Below are positions 1-6,598 of a DNA stretch of 10,000 nt, piece by piece. The stretch is taken from the NCBI RefSeq assembly GCF_020217005.1, contig NZ_JAIWOI010000199.1, forward strand, positions 1 to 10,000. The letters are read 5' to 3'. Made by a program: the position numbers and the translations under genes. This DNA comes from Rheinheimera sp. (GTDB lineage Bacteria > Pseudomonadota > Gammaproteobacteria > Enterobacterales > Alteromonadaceae). The notes under the pieces are model-generated. The model saw only the letters and a program-made list of their open reading frames with translations. It was not told the origin of the DNA and searched no databases. Within the stretch, counting starts at the first letter, position 1. The number at the start of each line of letters is the position of its first letter.

Positions 1-47
1 ACGTAAAAAATAACTACGAAGTTCTGTCGGAAGATTGGCATGGATAA
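1..47 (+). CDS. Possible C-terminal end of an upstream gene (partial)
   Basis: One frame is open from the left edge (first full codon at 3) and ends at a TAA at 45-47. It would encode about 14 residues (VKNNYEVLSEDWHG), which is plausible as a protein tail. So short an open stretch also arises easily by chance, and the product cannot be identified. No obvious terminator follows before the next gene. Treat it as a placeholder that needs the flanking sequence. Confidence 0.2.
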   Translation, partial: VKNNYEVLSEDWHG

Positions 48-104
48 CTGGTACTTTTACTTGTTATCACAAATAAATAGCGTTAAAGCTGAAAATAATA
101 GCCA

Positions 105-132
105 TTGAACAAAATATCCGCAGAATTATAGC
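105..132 (+). promoter_or_regulatory. Candidate sigma70 promoter for the DUF819 gene
   Basis: TTGAAC (105-110) and TATAGC (127-132) each match four of six consensus bases and are 16 bp apart. They would place a transcript start near 139, about 40 nt before the ATG at 181. Both hexamers are degenerate and the surroundings are AT-rich, so a chance match is quite possible. Confidence 0.25.
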
Positions 133-180
133 CAGAGTGACATGAGCCTGATGTGCTCTGGGGACAACCGAGGAAAATAT

Positions 181-1431
181 ATGGAACAATCAACTGCACT
201 CATCACTAATGATGCTGTGGTACTTGGGGTGCTGGCGCTGATATTGGGTTTTGTTTTTCATACCAGCCATAGTTCATCGCCTTTCTGGCAGAAATTCTAT
301 CGCTATGTACCTTCTGTACTGCTGTGTTATTTCATCCCGTCACTTTTTAATAGTTTCGGCATTATTGATGGTGAACATTCACAGCTGTATCAAATGGCGT
401 CCCGTTATTTGTTGCCAGCCTGTCTGGTGCTGCTCACTTTGAGTGTCGACTTCAGAGCTATTCTGGGTTTAGGTCCTAAAGCTCTAATCATGTTTCTGAC
501 CGGGACTCTGGGCATTATGTTGGGTGGACCTTTGGCGTTGGCATTGGTTGGGCCGTTTTTTCCAGAACAGCTTGGTGGAGAAGGTGCAAACGCGGCCTGG
601 CGTGGTATGTCGACTATTGCAGGCAGTTGGATAGGCGGTAGCGCCAATCAGGCTGCAATGAAAGAAGTATTCGAAGTGGGCGGTGAGATTTTTTCTGTCA
701 TGATCACTGTGGATGTTTTAGTAGCCAATATTTGGACAGCCGCTTTATTATGGATGGCAGCCAACGCAGCCCGCATCGATAAAAGTACTGGTGCTGACAC
801 CAGAGCCTTACAGCATTTACAAAGTAAAATAGAAACCTATCAGGCAGAAAACTCGCGTAATCCAAAAACTCATGACTTGATGATGATCATTGCCATCGGC
901 TTTGGTGTGGCTGGTGCAGCGCATTTTCTGGCAAATTTGATCGCTCCATGGATTGAACAGCAGGCGCCACAACTGGCTATGTACAGTCTGACCAGCACCT
1001 TTTTCTGGATTGTGGTTCTGGCAACTACTTTTGGTTTGTTATTGTCCGGCACTAAAGTCCGGCATTTGGAAGCGACTGGCGCGTCTAAAGTCGGTTCTGT
1101 GATGGTCTATATTCTGGTCGCTACCATTGGTATGCATATGGATGTGACTGCGATTATGGATTATCCGGTGATGTTTTTGGTGGGTCTGGTTTGGATCTCC
1201 ATTCACGCCGCTGTGATGTTACTGGTGATGAAGCTACTGAAAGCACCGGTGTTTTACATGGCTGTAGGGAGTCAGGCCAACGTTGGTGGCGCCGCTTCAG
1301 CCCCTGTTGTTGCCGCCGCTTTTCACCCGTCACTTGCACCTGTAGGTGTGTTACTTGCCGTTTTAGGTTATGCCTTAGGTACCTATGGTGCTTACTTATC
1401 GACTTTAATGATGCAGTATGTAGCGCCTTAA
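181..1431 (+). CDS. DUF819-family (YjcL-like) integral membrane protein
   Basis: This 416-residue polytopic inner-membrane protein matches the DUF819 family, whose founding member is Bacillus YjcL. Its transported substrate is not established. Hydrophobic segments cover most of the chain (for example about 13-27, 42-58, 76-90, 99-125, 168-194, 232-255, 268-289, 303-320, 328-351 and 383-410). A longer polar loop lies at about 197-230. Two related Gly/Ala-rich motifs stand out: GSWIGGSANQAA at 148-159 and GSQANVGGAASAP at 363-375. They lie at comparable places in the two halves, as in transporters built from an internal duplication; from memory the family is grouped with the CPA/AT anion-transporter superfamily. 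The start at 181 is chosen because GAGGA (170-174) sits 6 nt upstream. An in-frame ATG at 142 has no comparable ribosome-binding site. The gene converges on the LacI repressor, and nothing in the sequence links it to the receptor locus. Confidence 0.85.
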   Translation: MEQSTALITNDAVVLGVLALILGFVFHTSHSSSPFWQKFYRYVPSVLLCYFIPSLFNSFGIIDGEHSQLYQMASRYLLPACLVLLTLSVDFRAILGLGPKALIMFLTGTLGIMLGGPLALALVGPFFPEQLGGEGANAAWRGMSTIAGSWIGGSANQAAMKEVFEVGGEIFSVMITVDVLVANIWTAALLWMAANAARIDKSTGADTRALQHLQSKIETYQAENSRNPKTHDLMMIIAIGFGVAGAAHFLANLIAPWIEQQAPQLAMYSLTSTFFWIVVLATTFGLLLSGTKVRHLEATGASKVGSVMVYILVATIGMHMDVTAIMDYPVMFLVGLVWISIHAAVMLLVMKLLKAPVFYMAVGSQANVGGAASAPVVAAAFHPSLAPVGVLLAVLGYALGTYGAYLSTLMMQYVAP

Positions 1432-1478
1432 TCAGAGCGCTGCACCTTAAGAAAATGCCCGGGGTTCGGGGTTTATGG

Positions 1479-1492
1479 CTGTTGGCCAACAG
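1479..1492. other. Perfect 14-bp palindrome in a convergent spacer
   Basis: CTGTTGGCCAACAG is a perfect inverted repeat in the 91-bp spacer (1432-1522) between the DUF819 gene and the repressor gene. As RNA it would form only about a 5-bp stem with a GGCC loop. No T-run follows on either strand, so it is a poor intrinsic terminator. A second small GC-rich hairpin (CCCG 1458-1461 with CGGG 1467-1470) is followed on the minus strand by CATTTT and might end the repressor transcript. The pair may form a weak bidirectional end signal, or the palindrome may be a protein-binding site. Confidence 0.4.
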
Positions 1493-1522
1493 AGATGTTT
1501 AAAGTCTGAACCCTGGGTGTGT

Positions 1523-2545
1523 TTAAGGCGCTGTAGTTGTTGATTCCCGCACTAAAAGTTCAGGAATAAAGACAGGTTGATCGTCCGTCTGTTTGTGGCT
1601 GCCCGGTCTGGTATGTTTAAACAGTAACTCTGCGGCACTGCGCGCTATGGTACTGTTCGGCTGATGCGCAGTAGTCAAAGGTGGCCAGGTCTGGCGTGAA
1701 AACGGACTGTTTTCAAAACCCACTATAGAAAGTTGTTGTGGGATCTCAATATGCTGCAGCCGGGCGCTGAATAAAGCGCCAGCTGCAATTTCATCATTAC
1801 AGGCAAAAATAGCTGTTGGCTTGTTGGCTAAGGCTAATAATTGCGTCGCGCCTTTTACTCCGGATTCAAAGGAATAGCTGCCGGGCACAATAAACTTGGG
1901 GTTGGTTTCTATGCCTCTTTTTGTCAGTGCGGCTTTAAAACCAGCCAAACGTTCACCGCTTGAACTGTGTTCTTCATCCCCACATAAAAATGCGATTTGG
2001 CTGTGACCCAATTCCAGTAAATGGTTAGTGATCTTAAAAGCCGCAGTGAAGTCGTCAACCAGTACACAGTTAGTTTGCTTAGGCGAAGGCGTAGAGCCAG
2101 AAATAATACGAACAAAATCTACATTAATACTGCTCAAGGCTTCTGCTATTTCAGGCATTTCAGAAAATGGTGGAGTTAGCACTAAACCCGCCAATCTGGA
2201 ATGTTGAACCAAATCTATCACTTCCCGCACTATGCCAGGCGATTTTGCATTCGTTGGATGGATCAGCAGCTCATAACCATGCTTACGGCAAGCATCTAGT
2301 AAACCTCTCTGCATATCAATAACATAGTAGGCATTGGGGTTGTCGTAGATATAACCTATGCTGTACGACTTGGTGCTGGCCAGATTACGCGCTGCAGCGT
2401 TAGGCTGATAATGCAGTTCCTGCATCGCCTGATTTACCTTATCGACTGTCGCTTGTTTTACTGACGGCTCGTTGTTCATTACCCGCGACACTGTCTTAAT
2501 TGACACACCTGCTTTAGCCGCTACGTCATGAATGGTCACTTTCAT
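1523..2545 (-). CDS. LacI-family transcriptional repressor
   Basis: This 340-residue DNA-binding regulator has the standard LacI/GalR length. Residues 4-26 form the helix-turn-helix (TIHDVAAKAGVS, then IKTVSRVMNN). The hinge helix follows (YQPNAAARNLAS, 47-58), then a periplasmic-binding-protein-like effector domain to about 335. That domain carries typical signatures such as GYIYDNPNAYY near 64-74, the CNDEIAAGA segment near 249-257 and SIVGFENSPFS near 273-283. The effector is probably a sugar or sugar derivative, but its identity cannot be read from the sequence. The start at 2545 makes the protein begin MKVTIHDVA, as family members do. A longer frame reaching an ATG at 2644 would add 33 unrelated residues and run through the operator-like palindrome, so it is rejected. 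The gene diverges from the receptor gene, and related operator-like sites before both suggest autoregulation and control of the receptor. Confidence 0.93.
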   Translation of the reverse strand: MKVTIHDVAAKAGVSIKTVSRVMNNEPSVKQATVDKVNQAMQELHYQPNAAARNLASTKSYSIGYIYDNPNAYYVIDMQRGLLDACRKHGYELLIHPTNAKSPGIVREVIDLVQHSRLAGLVLTPPFSEMPEIAEALSSINVDFVRIISGSTPSPKQTNCVLVDDFTAAFKITNHLLELGHSQIAFLCGDEEHSSSGERLAGFKAALTKRGIETNPKFIVPGSYSFESGVKGATQLLALANKPTAIFACNDEIAAGALFSARLQHIEIPQQLSIVGFENSPFSRQTWPPLTTAHQPNSTIARSAAELLFKHTRPGSHKQTDDQPVFIPELLVRESTTTAP

Positions 2546-2627
2546 TGCTGGATCCCAAAAAGCACAACACCCAATGGTCTTATGCTGAAAATAAATAAGC
2601 TGTTTTTCCGCTGAACCAGCTAACTTT

Positions 2628-2645
2628 ATGACAGCGCTGGTCATT
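2628..2645. promoter_or_regulatory. Operator-like palindrome upstream of the LacI-family gene
   Basis: ATGACAGCGCTGGTCATT has arms ATGAC and GTCAT around an AGCGCT core with a central CG, as is usual for LacI-family operators. Compared with the 16-bp site before the receptor gene it carries one extra base (GCGCTGG where GCGTTG is found). It lies 83 bp upstream of the repressor ATG and just downstream of the candidate promoter, a position suited to autorepression. No other window site with the same arms was noticed except the one at 2937-2952. Confidence 0.55.
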
Positions 2646-2656
2646 TTGTAACAAAG

Positions 2657-2687
2657 ATTAAGCTAAGGGATAACTCTTTTTTGTCAA
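2657..2687 (-). promoter_or_regulatory. Candidate promoter of the LacI-family gene
   Basis: Read on the minus strand, a perfect -35 hexamer TTGACA lies at 2687-2682. A CTTAAT (four of six -10 bases) lies at 2662-2657 after a rather long 19-bp spacer. Transcription would begin near 2650, immediately before the operator-like palindrome at 2645-2628, leaving a leader of about 105 nt. The -35 match is strong; the -10 and the spacing are not. Confidence 0.35.
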
Positions 2688-2899
2688 AACGGCAAACATT
2701 TATTCCAGCTTTTTTGGTTAAAAAAACAACTGTTTTTTATTTCCCTGAATAAGTCATAAAAATTGTTTATATAAATCATGTAGATATGGTTTTCTTGCTG
2801 AGGCGGGGTCCATCAGTTCACAAAGTTTTATTATAAAAATCAGTTCTAAAGGAACCTGACGGACTTTTTAAATTCGTTTAAATTTTCAGCTAAAGGAAT
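2688..2899. other. AT-rich divergent intergenic region
   Basis: This is the core of the roughly 480-bp interval between the two divergent start codons. No open frame resembling a gene is present on either strand. It is rich in A and T runs (about 2710-2715, 2720-2726 and 2733-2738, with another at 2677-2682 just outside). The last three are spaced about one helical turn apart, so intrinsic DNA bending is possible. A TATTAT at 2829-2834 could be a -10 for an earlier receptor transcript but has no good -35. TCAGCT at 2886-2891 begins a small hairpin discussed in the findings. Confidence 0.5.
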
Positions 2900-2928
2900 T
2901 TGCAAAGCTGATTTTTTTTGTGTATGTT
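2900..2928 (+). promoter_or_regulatory. Candidate promoter of the TonB-dependent receptor gene
   Basis: TTGCAA (2900-2905) and TATGTT (2923-2928) are separated by exactly 17 bp, each matching four of six consensus bases. The start point would fall near 2935, within or beside the operator-like palindrome at 2937-2952, which is the geometry of a repressed promoter. The leader would be about 90 nt. Alternative promoters farther upstream cannot be excluded in this AT-rich DNA. Confidence 0.4.
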
Positions 2929-2936
2929 AAATTTCA

Positions 2937-2952
2937 ATGACAGCGTTGTCAT
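2937..2952. promoter_or_regulatory. Operator-like palindrome upstream of the receptor gene
   Basis: ATGACAGCGTTGTCAT has perfect 6-bp arms (ATGACA/TGTCAT) around GCGT, with a central CG as in LacI-family operators. It closely resembles the site before the divergent repressor gene at 2628-2645. It sits about 77 bp before the receptor ATG and directly after the candidate -10, so a bound repressor would block initiation. The shared site and adjacency make the neighbouring LacI protein the obvious candidate ligand; that link is inference. Confidence 0.65.
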
Positions 2953-3015
2953 GGTGGGGGCATGAAAACCTGTTGTTTCAGGACAAAAAAAATCATCGCA
3001 CAAAAAAACAGGAAT

Positions 3016-3022
3016 GGGAGAG
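3016..3022 (+). promoter_or_regulatory. Ribosome-binding site that fixes the receptor start
   Basis: GGGAGAG ends 6 nt before the ATG at 3029. The alternative in-frame ATG at 3014 overlaps this site and would use it as coding sequence, so 3029 is the better start and gives a cleaner signal peptide. Confidence 0.7.
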
Positions 3023-3028
3023 AAGCTT

Positions 3029-5626
3029 ATGCTGCACAATAAAATGAATAAGTGCGCCGTAGCAGTCAAATTAGGTCTGATGGCTGGTGCCGCCGCTCTG
3101 GCGTTTCCGGCAATGGCAGATCAGGCCGCTGATAAAACGGACGCTAAAAAAGAGCAACAGGTTGAAGTAATTCAGGTCACAGGTATTCGCGCTTCGCAGG
3201 AAGCAAACTTAAACGCCAAACGTTTCAGCGATACCATTATTGACGTAATTACTGCTGAAGATATTGGTAAATTCCCGGATAAAAACGTAGCTGAATCGTT
3301 GCAACGTGTGCCTGGCGTGACTATTCAACGTCAGTTTGGTGAAGGTGCTGCAGTCTCTATTCGTGGTGCTGGTCAGGATTTAACCCTGACTACCTTAAAT
3401 GGTCAAAACGTTGCTTCTACCGGATGGTTCGTGCTTGAACCTGCCCGTCGTAGTTTCAACTACGAGCTGTTACCTTCTGAACTTGTCGGTGATTTGGAAG
3501 TATATAAAAGTTCACAAGCTGACCTGGCGGAAGGTGGTGTTGGTGGTACTGTAGTAGTCAACACCCGCAAGCCACTGGATCTAGATCCCCTGACAGTTTA
3601 TGGCTCTATTGAAGGTCAGTATCAGACAGATTCAGGTGAAACTGACCCGCTGTTTTCCGGCATGACCAGCTGGAAAAATGATGATGAAACTTTTGGTGTG
3701 TTAGTGGCTGGCGTAGTACAAAACCGCAGCCTGCAGCGCCAGGGTAATGAAGCATTCTGGCAATGGGGTGCTGGCCCGGTTGCTTTTGAGCAGGAACGTA
3801 AGCGCTCAGCTATTACTGCAACTTTCCAGTACGCACCAAATGATGCTCTGAACATTGTGTTTAACGCAATGGACATGAAAATGGAAGCCGATAACACCAA
3901 CTACGCGTTGTGGTTAACTCAGGCCGATACCACCTGGGGTGGCGGCACTACGGAAGAGTGGTTGGGAGACCCAAGCAAAGGTGAAGGTACTCCGGTTAAA
4001 GGTCCATTAAATGTAGCCTACTGGCAGGCGCGTCCTCGTGAAGCGACCATGAACTCAGATGTTTTCGACGTAAAAGTTGAATACAAAGGTGACAACTATG
4101 TCTGGAGTACCCAGTTGGGTGATACTTCGTCCACTGGTGGTACCGATTTTGAAATGGTGGTGGATGACGGTACGGGCGGTACACCAATTCCTGGCGGAAC
4201 CTATGACTTTACCAAGGGCTACCAAAGCTGGAATACCAATGGTTTTAATATAACAAACTATAATCCGGGTTCCCTCACTATGGGTACCGGGGCCAATTTC
4301 AACCGTACACCAAAAGAAGACGGTGAAACTTATATTCAGTCAGATATTAAGTTTGATGTTGAATTAGGTGCGATCAACGCCATAAAAACTGGTTTCCGTT
4401 ACGCTGATCACAACACCACCAGCCGTCGTTTTGAGTACATTCAGAAAGCTGGTTTTAACCCTACCATTTCTACTGCTGATATTGGTGCAGGCACCATAGA
4501 TGTAGGGGCGGGCGATTACAGCATTCAAAAGTTTGATCCAAATGCATTAAAAGCTTGGGCCAAAGCCAGCATCATTGGCGAAAACGAAGATCTAGGTGCC
4601 TATAGCGAAATTACGGAGAAGAACGCTGCAGCTTACCTGATGGCGAATTATGGTGTTGAATCTATCCGCGGTAACTTTGGTGTGCGCTATGTTACTACAG
4701 ACGCAACCTCTACTTATTACCTGGCGGGTAAGAAACAAGATTCAGATGCGGATTACGCTGAGTTTTTACCTAGCTTCAACATAGTGATGGATTTGGCTGA
4801 TGACGTTATTTTACGTGCTTCAGCAGCCCGCACTCTGGCTCGCCCACAATATGTGGACATGTATGTCAATCCAAACGTAATGGGTACTAACGACGATTTA
4901 CCAAACAACCAGCGCTGGATTGTTGGGAATATCGGTTTAAAACCATTTATCGCCGATCAGTTTGATTTGGGTATTGAATGGTACTTCGACGCGAACTCCA
5001 TGGTATCTGCTGGTTTGTTCAGTAAAGACGTGAAGAACTTCGTTAACGTAGTGAACTCTTCTGCGTCGGCAGAACAAATCCCATTCCCGTTAACCCGTCC
5101 TGAAGAGGCCGCTAACGGCTGGATTGTTCAACAGAAAGAAAACGGTAAAGACGCGACTATTCAGGGTCTGGAGCTGCAGTATCAACAATACTTCGGTAAT
5201 GGTTTTGGTAGCTTAGTGAACTACACCTACACAGATACTGAAACAGATCCGACGACTTTCAGCGATCTGAACGGTGTGCTGAGCGACAGTTCACGCCACT
5301 CTTATAATCTGAGTGGATATTACGAAGATGACCTGTTCCAGGTTCGGCTGTCTTATAACTGGCGTAGTGAATACATGATCCGTGAGGCGGGTTCTTATGG
5401 TAACCGTCTGCATGATGATTACGGTAGCCTTGACATGAGCTCTGTATGGCATGTAACTGACCATATTGATGTTAAACTGGACGTTGTAAACATACTGGAA
5501 GAGGGTTCTAAGCAATTCGGTAATAATCAGGGACCAAGCTTCTACAATGGTTTTGCTGATGGTTTCCCAATATTTGAGTATGAAATGGCACGCAGAATTT
5601 CTTTAGGTGCTAGTTTCAAATTCTAA
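3029..5626 (+). CDS. TonB-dependent outer-membrane receptor (TIGR01782-like)
   Basis: This 865-residue outer-membrane active transporter takes its energy from TonB-ExbB-ExbD. A signal peptide (basic MLHNKMNKCAVAVK, hydrophobic LGLMAGAAALAF) ends at PAMA with likely cleavage after residue 30. A TonB-box-like segment VEVIQVTG lies at about 45-52. The plug domain covers roughly 66-180 and includes DIGKFPDKNVAESLQRVPGV, SIRGAGQDLTLTTLNG and the AEGGVGGTVVVNTRKPLD segment typical of the Xanthomonas/Caulobacter-type (TIGR01782) receptors. The remainder is a beta-barrel rich in aromatic and Gly/Asn/Asp-containing strands and ends in the Phe (GASFKF) recognised by the barrel-assembly machinery. There is no N-terminal STN signalling domain, so regulation is probably through the divergent LacI protein. 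Receptors of this group often import oligosaccharides or their derivatives; the ligand here is unknown. The gene ends in a strong terminator before the SapC cluster. Confidence 0.95.
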   Translation: MLHNKMNKCAVAVKLGLMAGAAALAFPAMADQAADKTDAKKEQQVEVIQVTGIRASQEANLNAKRFSDTIIDVITAEDIGKFPDKNVAESLQRVPGVTIQRQFGEGAAVSIRGAGQDLTLTTLNGQNVASTGWFVLEPARRSFNYELLPSELVGDLEVYKSSQADLAEGGVGGTVVVNTRKPLDLDPLTVYGSIEGQYQTDSGETDPLFSGMTSWKNDDETFGVLVAGVVQNRSLQRQGNEAFWQWGAGPVAFEQERKRSAITATFQYAPNDALNIVFNAMDMKMEADNTNYALWLTQADTTWGGGTTEEWLGDPSKGEGTPVKGPLNVAYWQARPREATMNSDVFDVKVEYKGDNYVWSTQLGDTSSTGGTDFEMVVDDGTGGTPIPGGTYDFTKGYQSWNTNGFNITNYNPGSLTMGTGANFNRTPKEDGETYIQSDIKFDVELGAINAIKTGFRYADHNTTSRRFEYIQKAGFNPTISTADIGAGTIDVGAGDYSIQKFDPNALKAWAKASIIGENEDLGAYSEITEKNAAAYLMANYGVESIRGNFGVRYVTTDATSTYYLAGKKQDSDADYAEFLPSFNIVMDLADDVILRASAARTLARPQYVDMYVNPNVMGTNDDLPNNQRWIVGNIGLKPFIADQFDLGIEWYFDANSMVSAGLFSKDVKNFVNVVNSSASAEQIPFPLTRPEEAANGWIVQQKENGKDATIQGLELQYQQYFGNGFGSLVNYTYTDTETDPTTFSDLNGVLSDSSRHSYNLSGYYEDDLFQVRLSYNWRSEYMIREAGSYGNRLHDDYGSLDMSSVWHVTDHIDVKLDVVNILEEGSKQFGNNQGPSFYNGFADGFPIFEYEMARRISLGASFKF

Positions 5627-5649
5627 ATTAGGGTAAGTTGGTGGCTTCG

Positions 5650-5677
5650 AAAAGGGGAGTGAACTCCCCTTTTATAT
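5650..5677 (+). terminator. Rho-independent terminator after the receptor gene
   Basis: GGGGAG (5654-5659) and CTCCCC (5664-5669) enclose a TGAA loop. The stem is flanked by AAAA and TTTT, which could extend the pairing to 11 bp, and TTTTAT follows. It begins 23 nt after the receptor stop codon. It should separate most receptor transcription from the downstream SapC-halogenase cluster or reduce the downstream level by partial read-through. The 176 bp from here to the SapC start show no convincing promoter. They contain only a 6-bp hairpin (AGCCTT 5802-5807 with AAGGCT 5812-5817). Confidence 0.9.
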
Positions 5678-5853
5678 CCCTGGAACCTGAAGTTGCATTT
5701 GTAAGATCTGCAATTCCAGTCTCTCAGGGTAAAGGCCTACAGAATTTCAAGCTGCCGCCTTGTTGCTGCAGTTTTAGTCTCTTGGGGTCAGCCACTCAAC
5801 AAGCCTTCAAAAAGGCTAACGCAACCAATAAGTAGTAGTCAGAGGTTATAGCC

Positions 5854-6570
5854 ATGTCTGTACAAGTTTCCCCATTGTTCCGCGAAAAGCATGCAGCGCT
5901 TAAAATCAGTCGGAAAAAAGCTTTTGCTCATATTGAAAATCAACACATAGTGCCAGTAGTTGCGCATGAATTTATTCGTGTTGCCGCTGAATTACCTATA
6001 GTTTTTGTGAAAAACAACGAAACTGGCATCTTTGAATCTGTAGCTATGTTAGCCCTGGCTCCAGGTCAAAATCTGTTAGTTCAGGATGGTGAATGGCAAG
6101 GCAATTATGTGCCCCGCGTCTTACGTAACTACCCATTGGCGTTAATGGAAGATGGTAACAATCCTGAGCAATTATTAGTGGCCATGATTGAATCCAGTCC
6201 AATGGTGAACACTGAAGAAGGTTTTGCACTCTTTAATGAAGACGGTTCCGAGTCTGACTTCCTCAAAGCCAGAACAGCCTCTTTAGGTGAGACCATTCAA
6301 TTGGCGCAAATGACCAAAGGCTTCAATAAAACACTGGCGGATTTGGAATTACTGATCCCTCAGACGTTGACCATGACAATTGAAGGCAAGCCACGTGAAA
6401 TCAGCGGTATTTATATCGTTGATGAGAAAAAACTACAGGAATTACCAGATGAGCAATTCCTCGATTTGCGCAAAAAAGGCCTATTGCCAGGAATTTATGC
6501 CCATCTGATGTCTCTGCAACAAGTGCAGCGTTTAGGTGAGCGCCAAAGCAAAAACGCAACGGCGGCCTGA
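5854..6570 (+). CDS. SapC family protein
   Basis: This 238-residue protein matches the SapC family (PF07277), named after a Campylobacter S-layer export-locus protein; its biochemical function is not established. Recognisable features are the N-terminal HAALKI segment, the VPVVAHEFIRVAAELPIVF block near 33-51, the YVPRVLRNYPLAL block near 85-97 and LFNEDGSESDFL near 125-136. There is no signal peptide or membrane segment, so it is probably cytoplasmic. The start has AGAGG (5841-5845) 8 nt upstream. It opens a same-strand cluster with two halogenase-like genes (28-bp gap to the next gene). SapC-family genes recur beside TonB-dependent receptors and halogenase-like genes in other proteobacteria, suggesting a shared but unknown role in handling the imported substrate or modifying a cell-surface component. 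Confidence 0.88.
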   Translation: MSVQVSPLFREKHAALKISRKKAFAHIENQHIVPVVAHEFIRVAAELPIVFVKNNETGIFESVAMLALAPGQNLLVQDGEWQGNYVPRVLRNYPLALMEDGNNPEQLLVAMIESSPMVNTEEGFALFNEDGSESDFLKARTASLGETIQLAQMTKGFNKTLADLELLIPQTLTMTIEGKPREISGIYIVDEKKLQELPDEQFLDLRKKGLLPGIYAHLMSLQQVQRLGERQSKNATAA

Positions 6571-6598
6571 TTTTAGGCCAGTCGTTTGAGGTTTCCTT

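Noticed and set aside
142..180. Upstream ATG for the DUF819 gene
   Set aside because: The ATG at 181 has a well-spaced GAGGA, while the ATG at 142 lacks a good ribosome-binding site and adds a polar, Cys-containing tail.
1154..1489. 111-residue open frame antisense to the DUF819 gene
   Set aside because: It lies almost entirely inside a well-supported gene and its basic, low-complexity composition is typical of a shadow frame.
2546..2644. 33-residue N-terminal extension of the LacI-family gene
   Set aside because: It has no homology-like character, precedes the canonical MKVTIHDVA start, and would run through the operator-like palindrome.
2720..2738. AT-only inverted repeat (AAAAAAC with GTTTTTT) as a terminator
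   Set aside because: The stem has only one G-C pair and no gene ends nearby, so it is better explained by the general A/T-tract composition of the region.
5638..5835. 65-residue open frame between the receptor and SapC
   Set aside because: It uses a GTG start with no clear ribosome-binding site, contains the terminator hairpin and shows no recognisable protein features.
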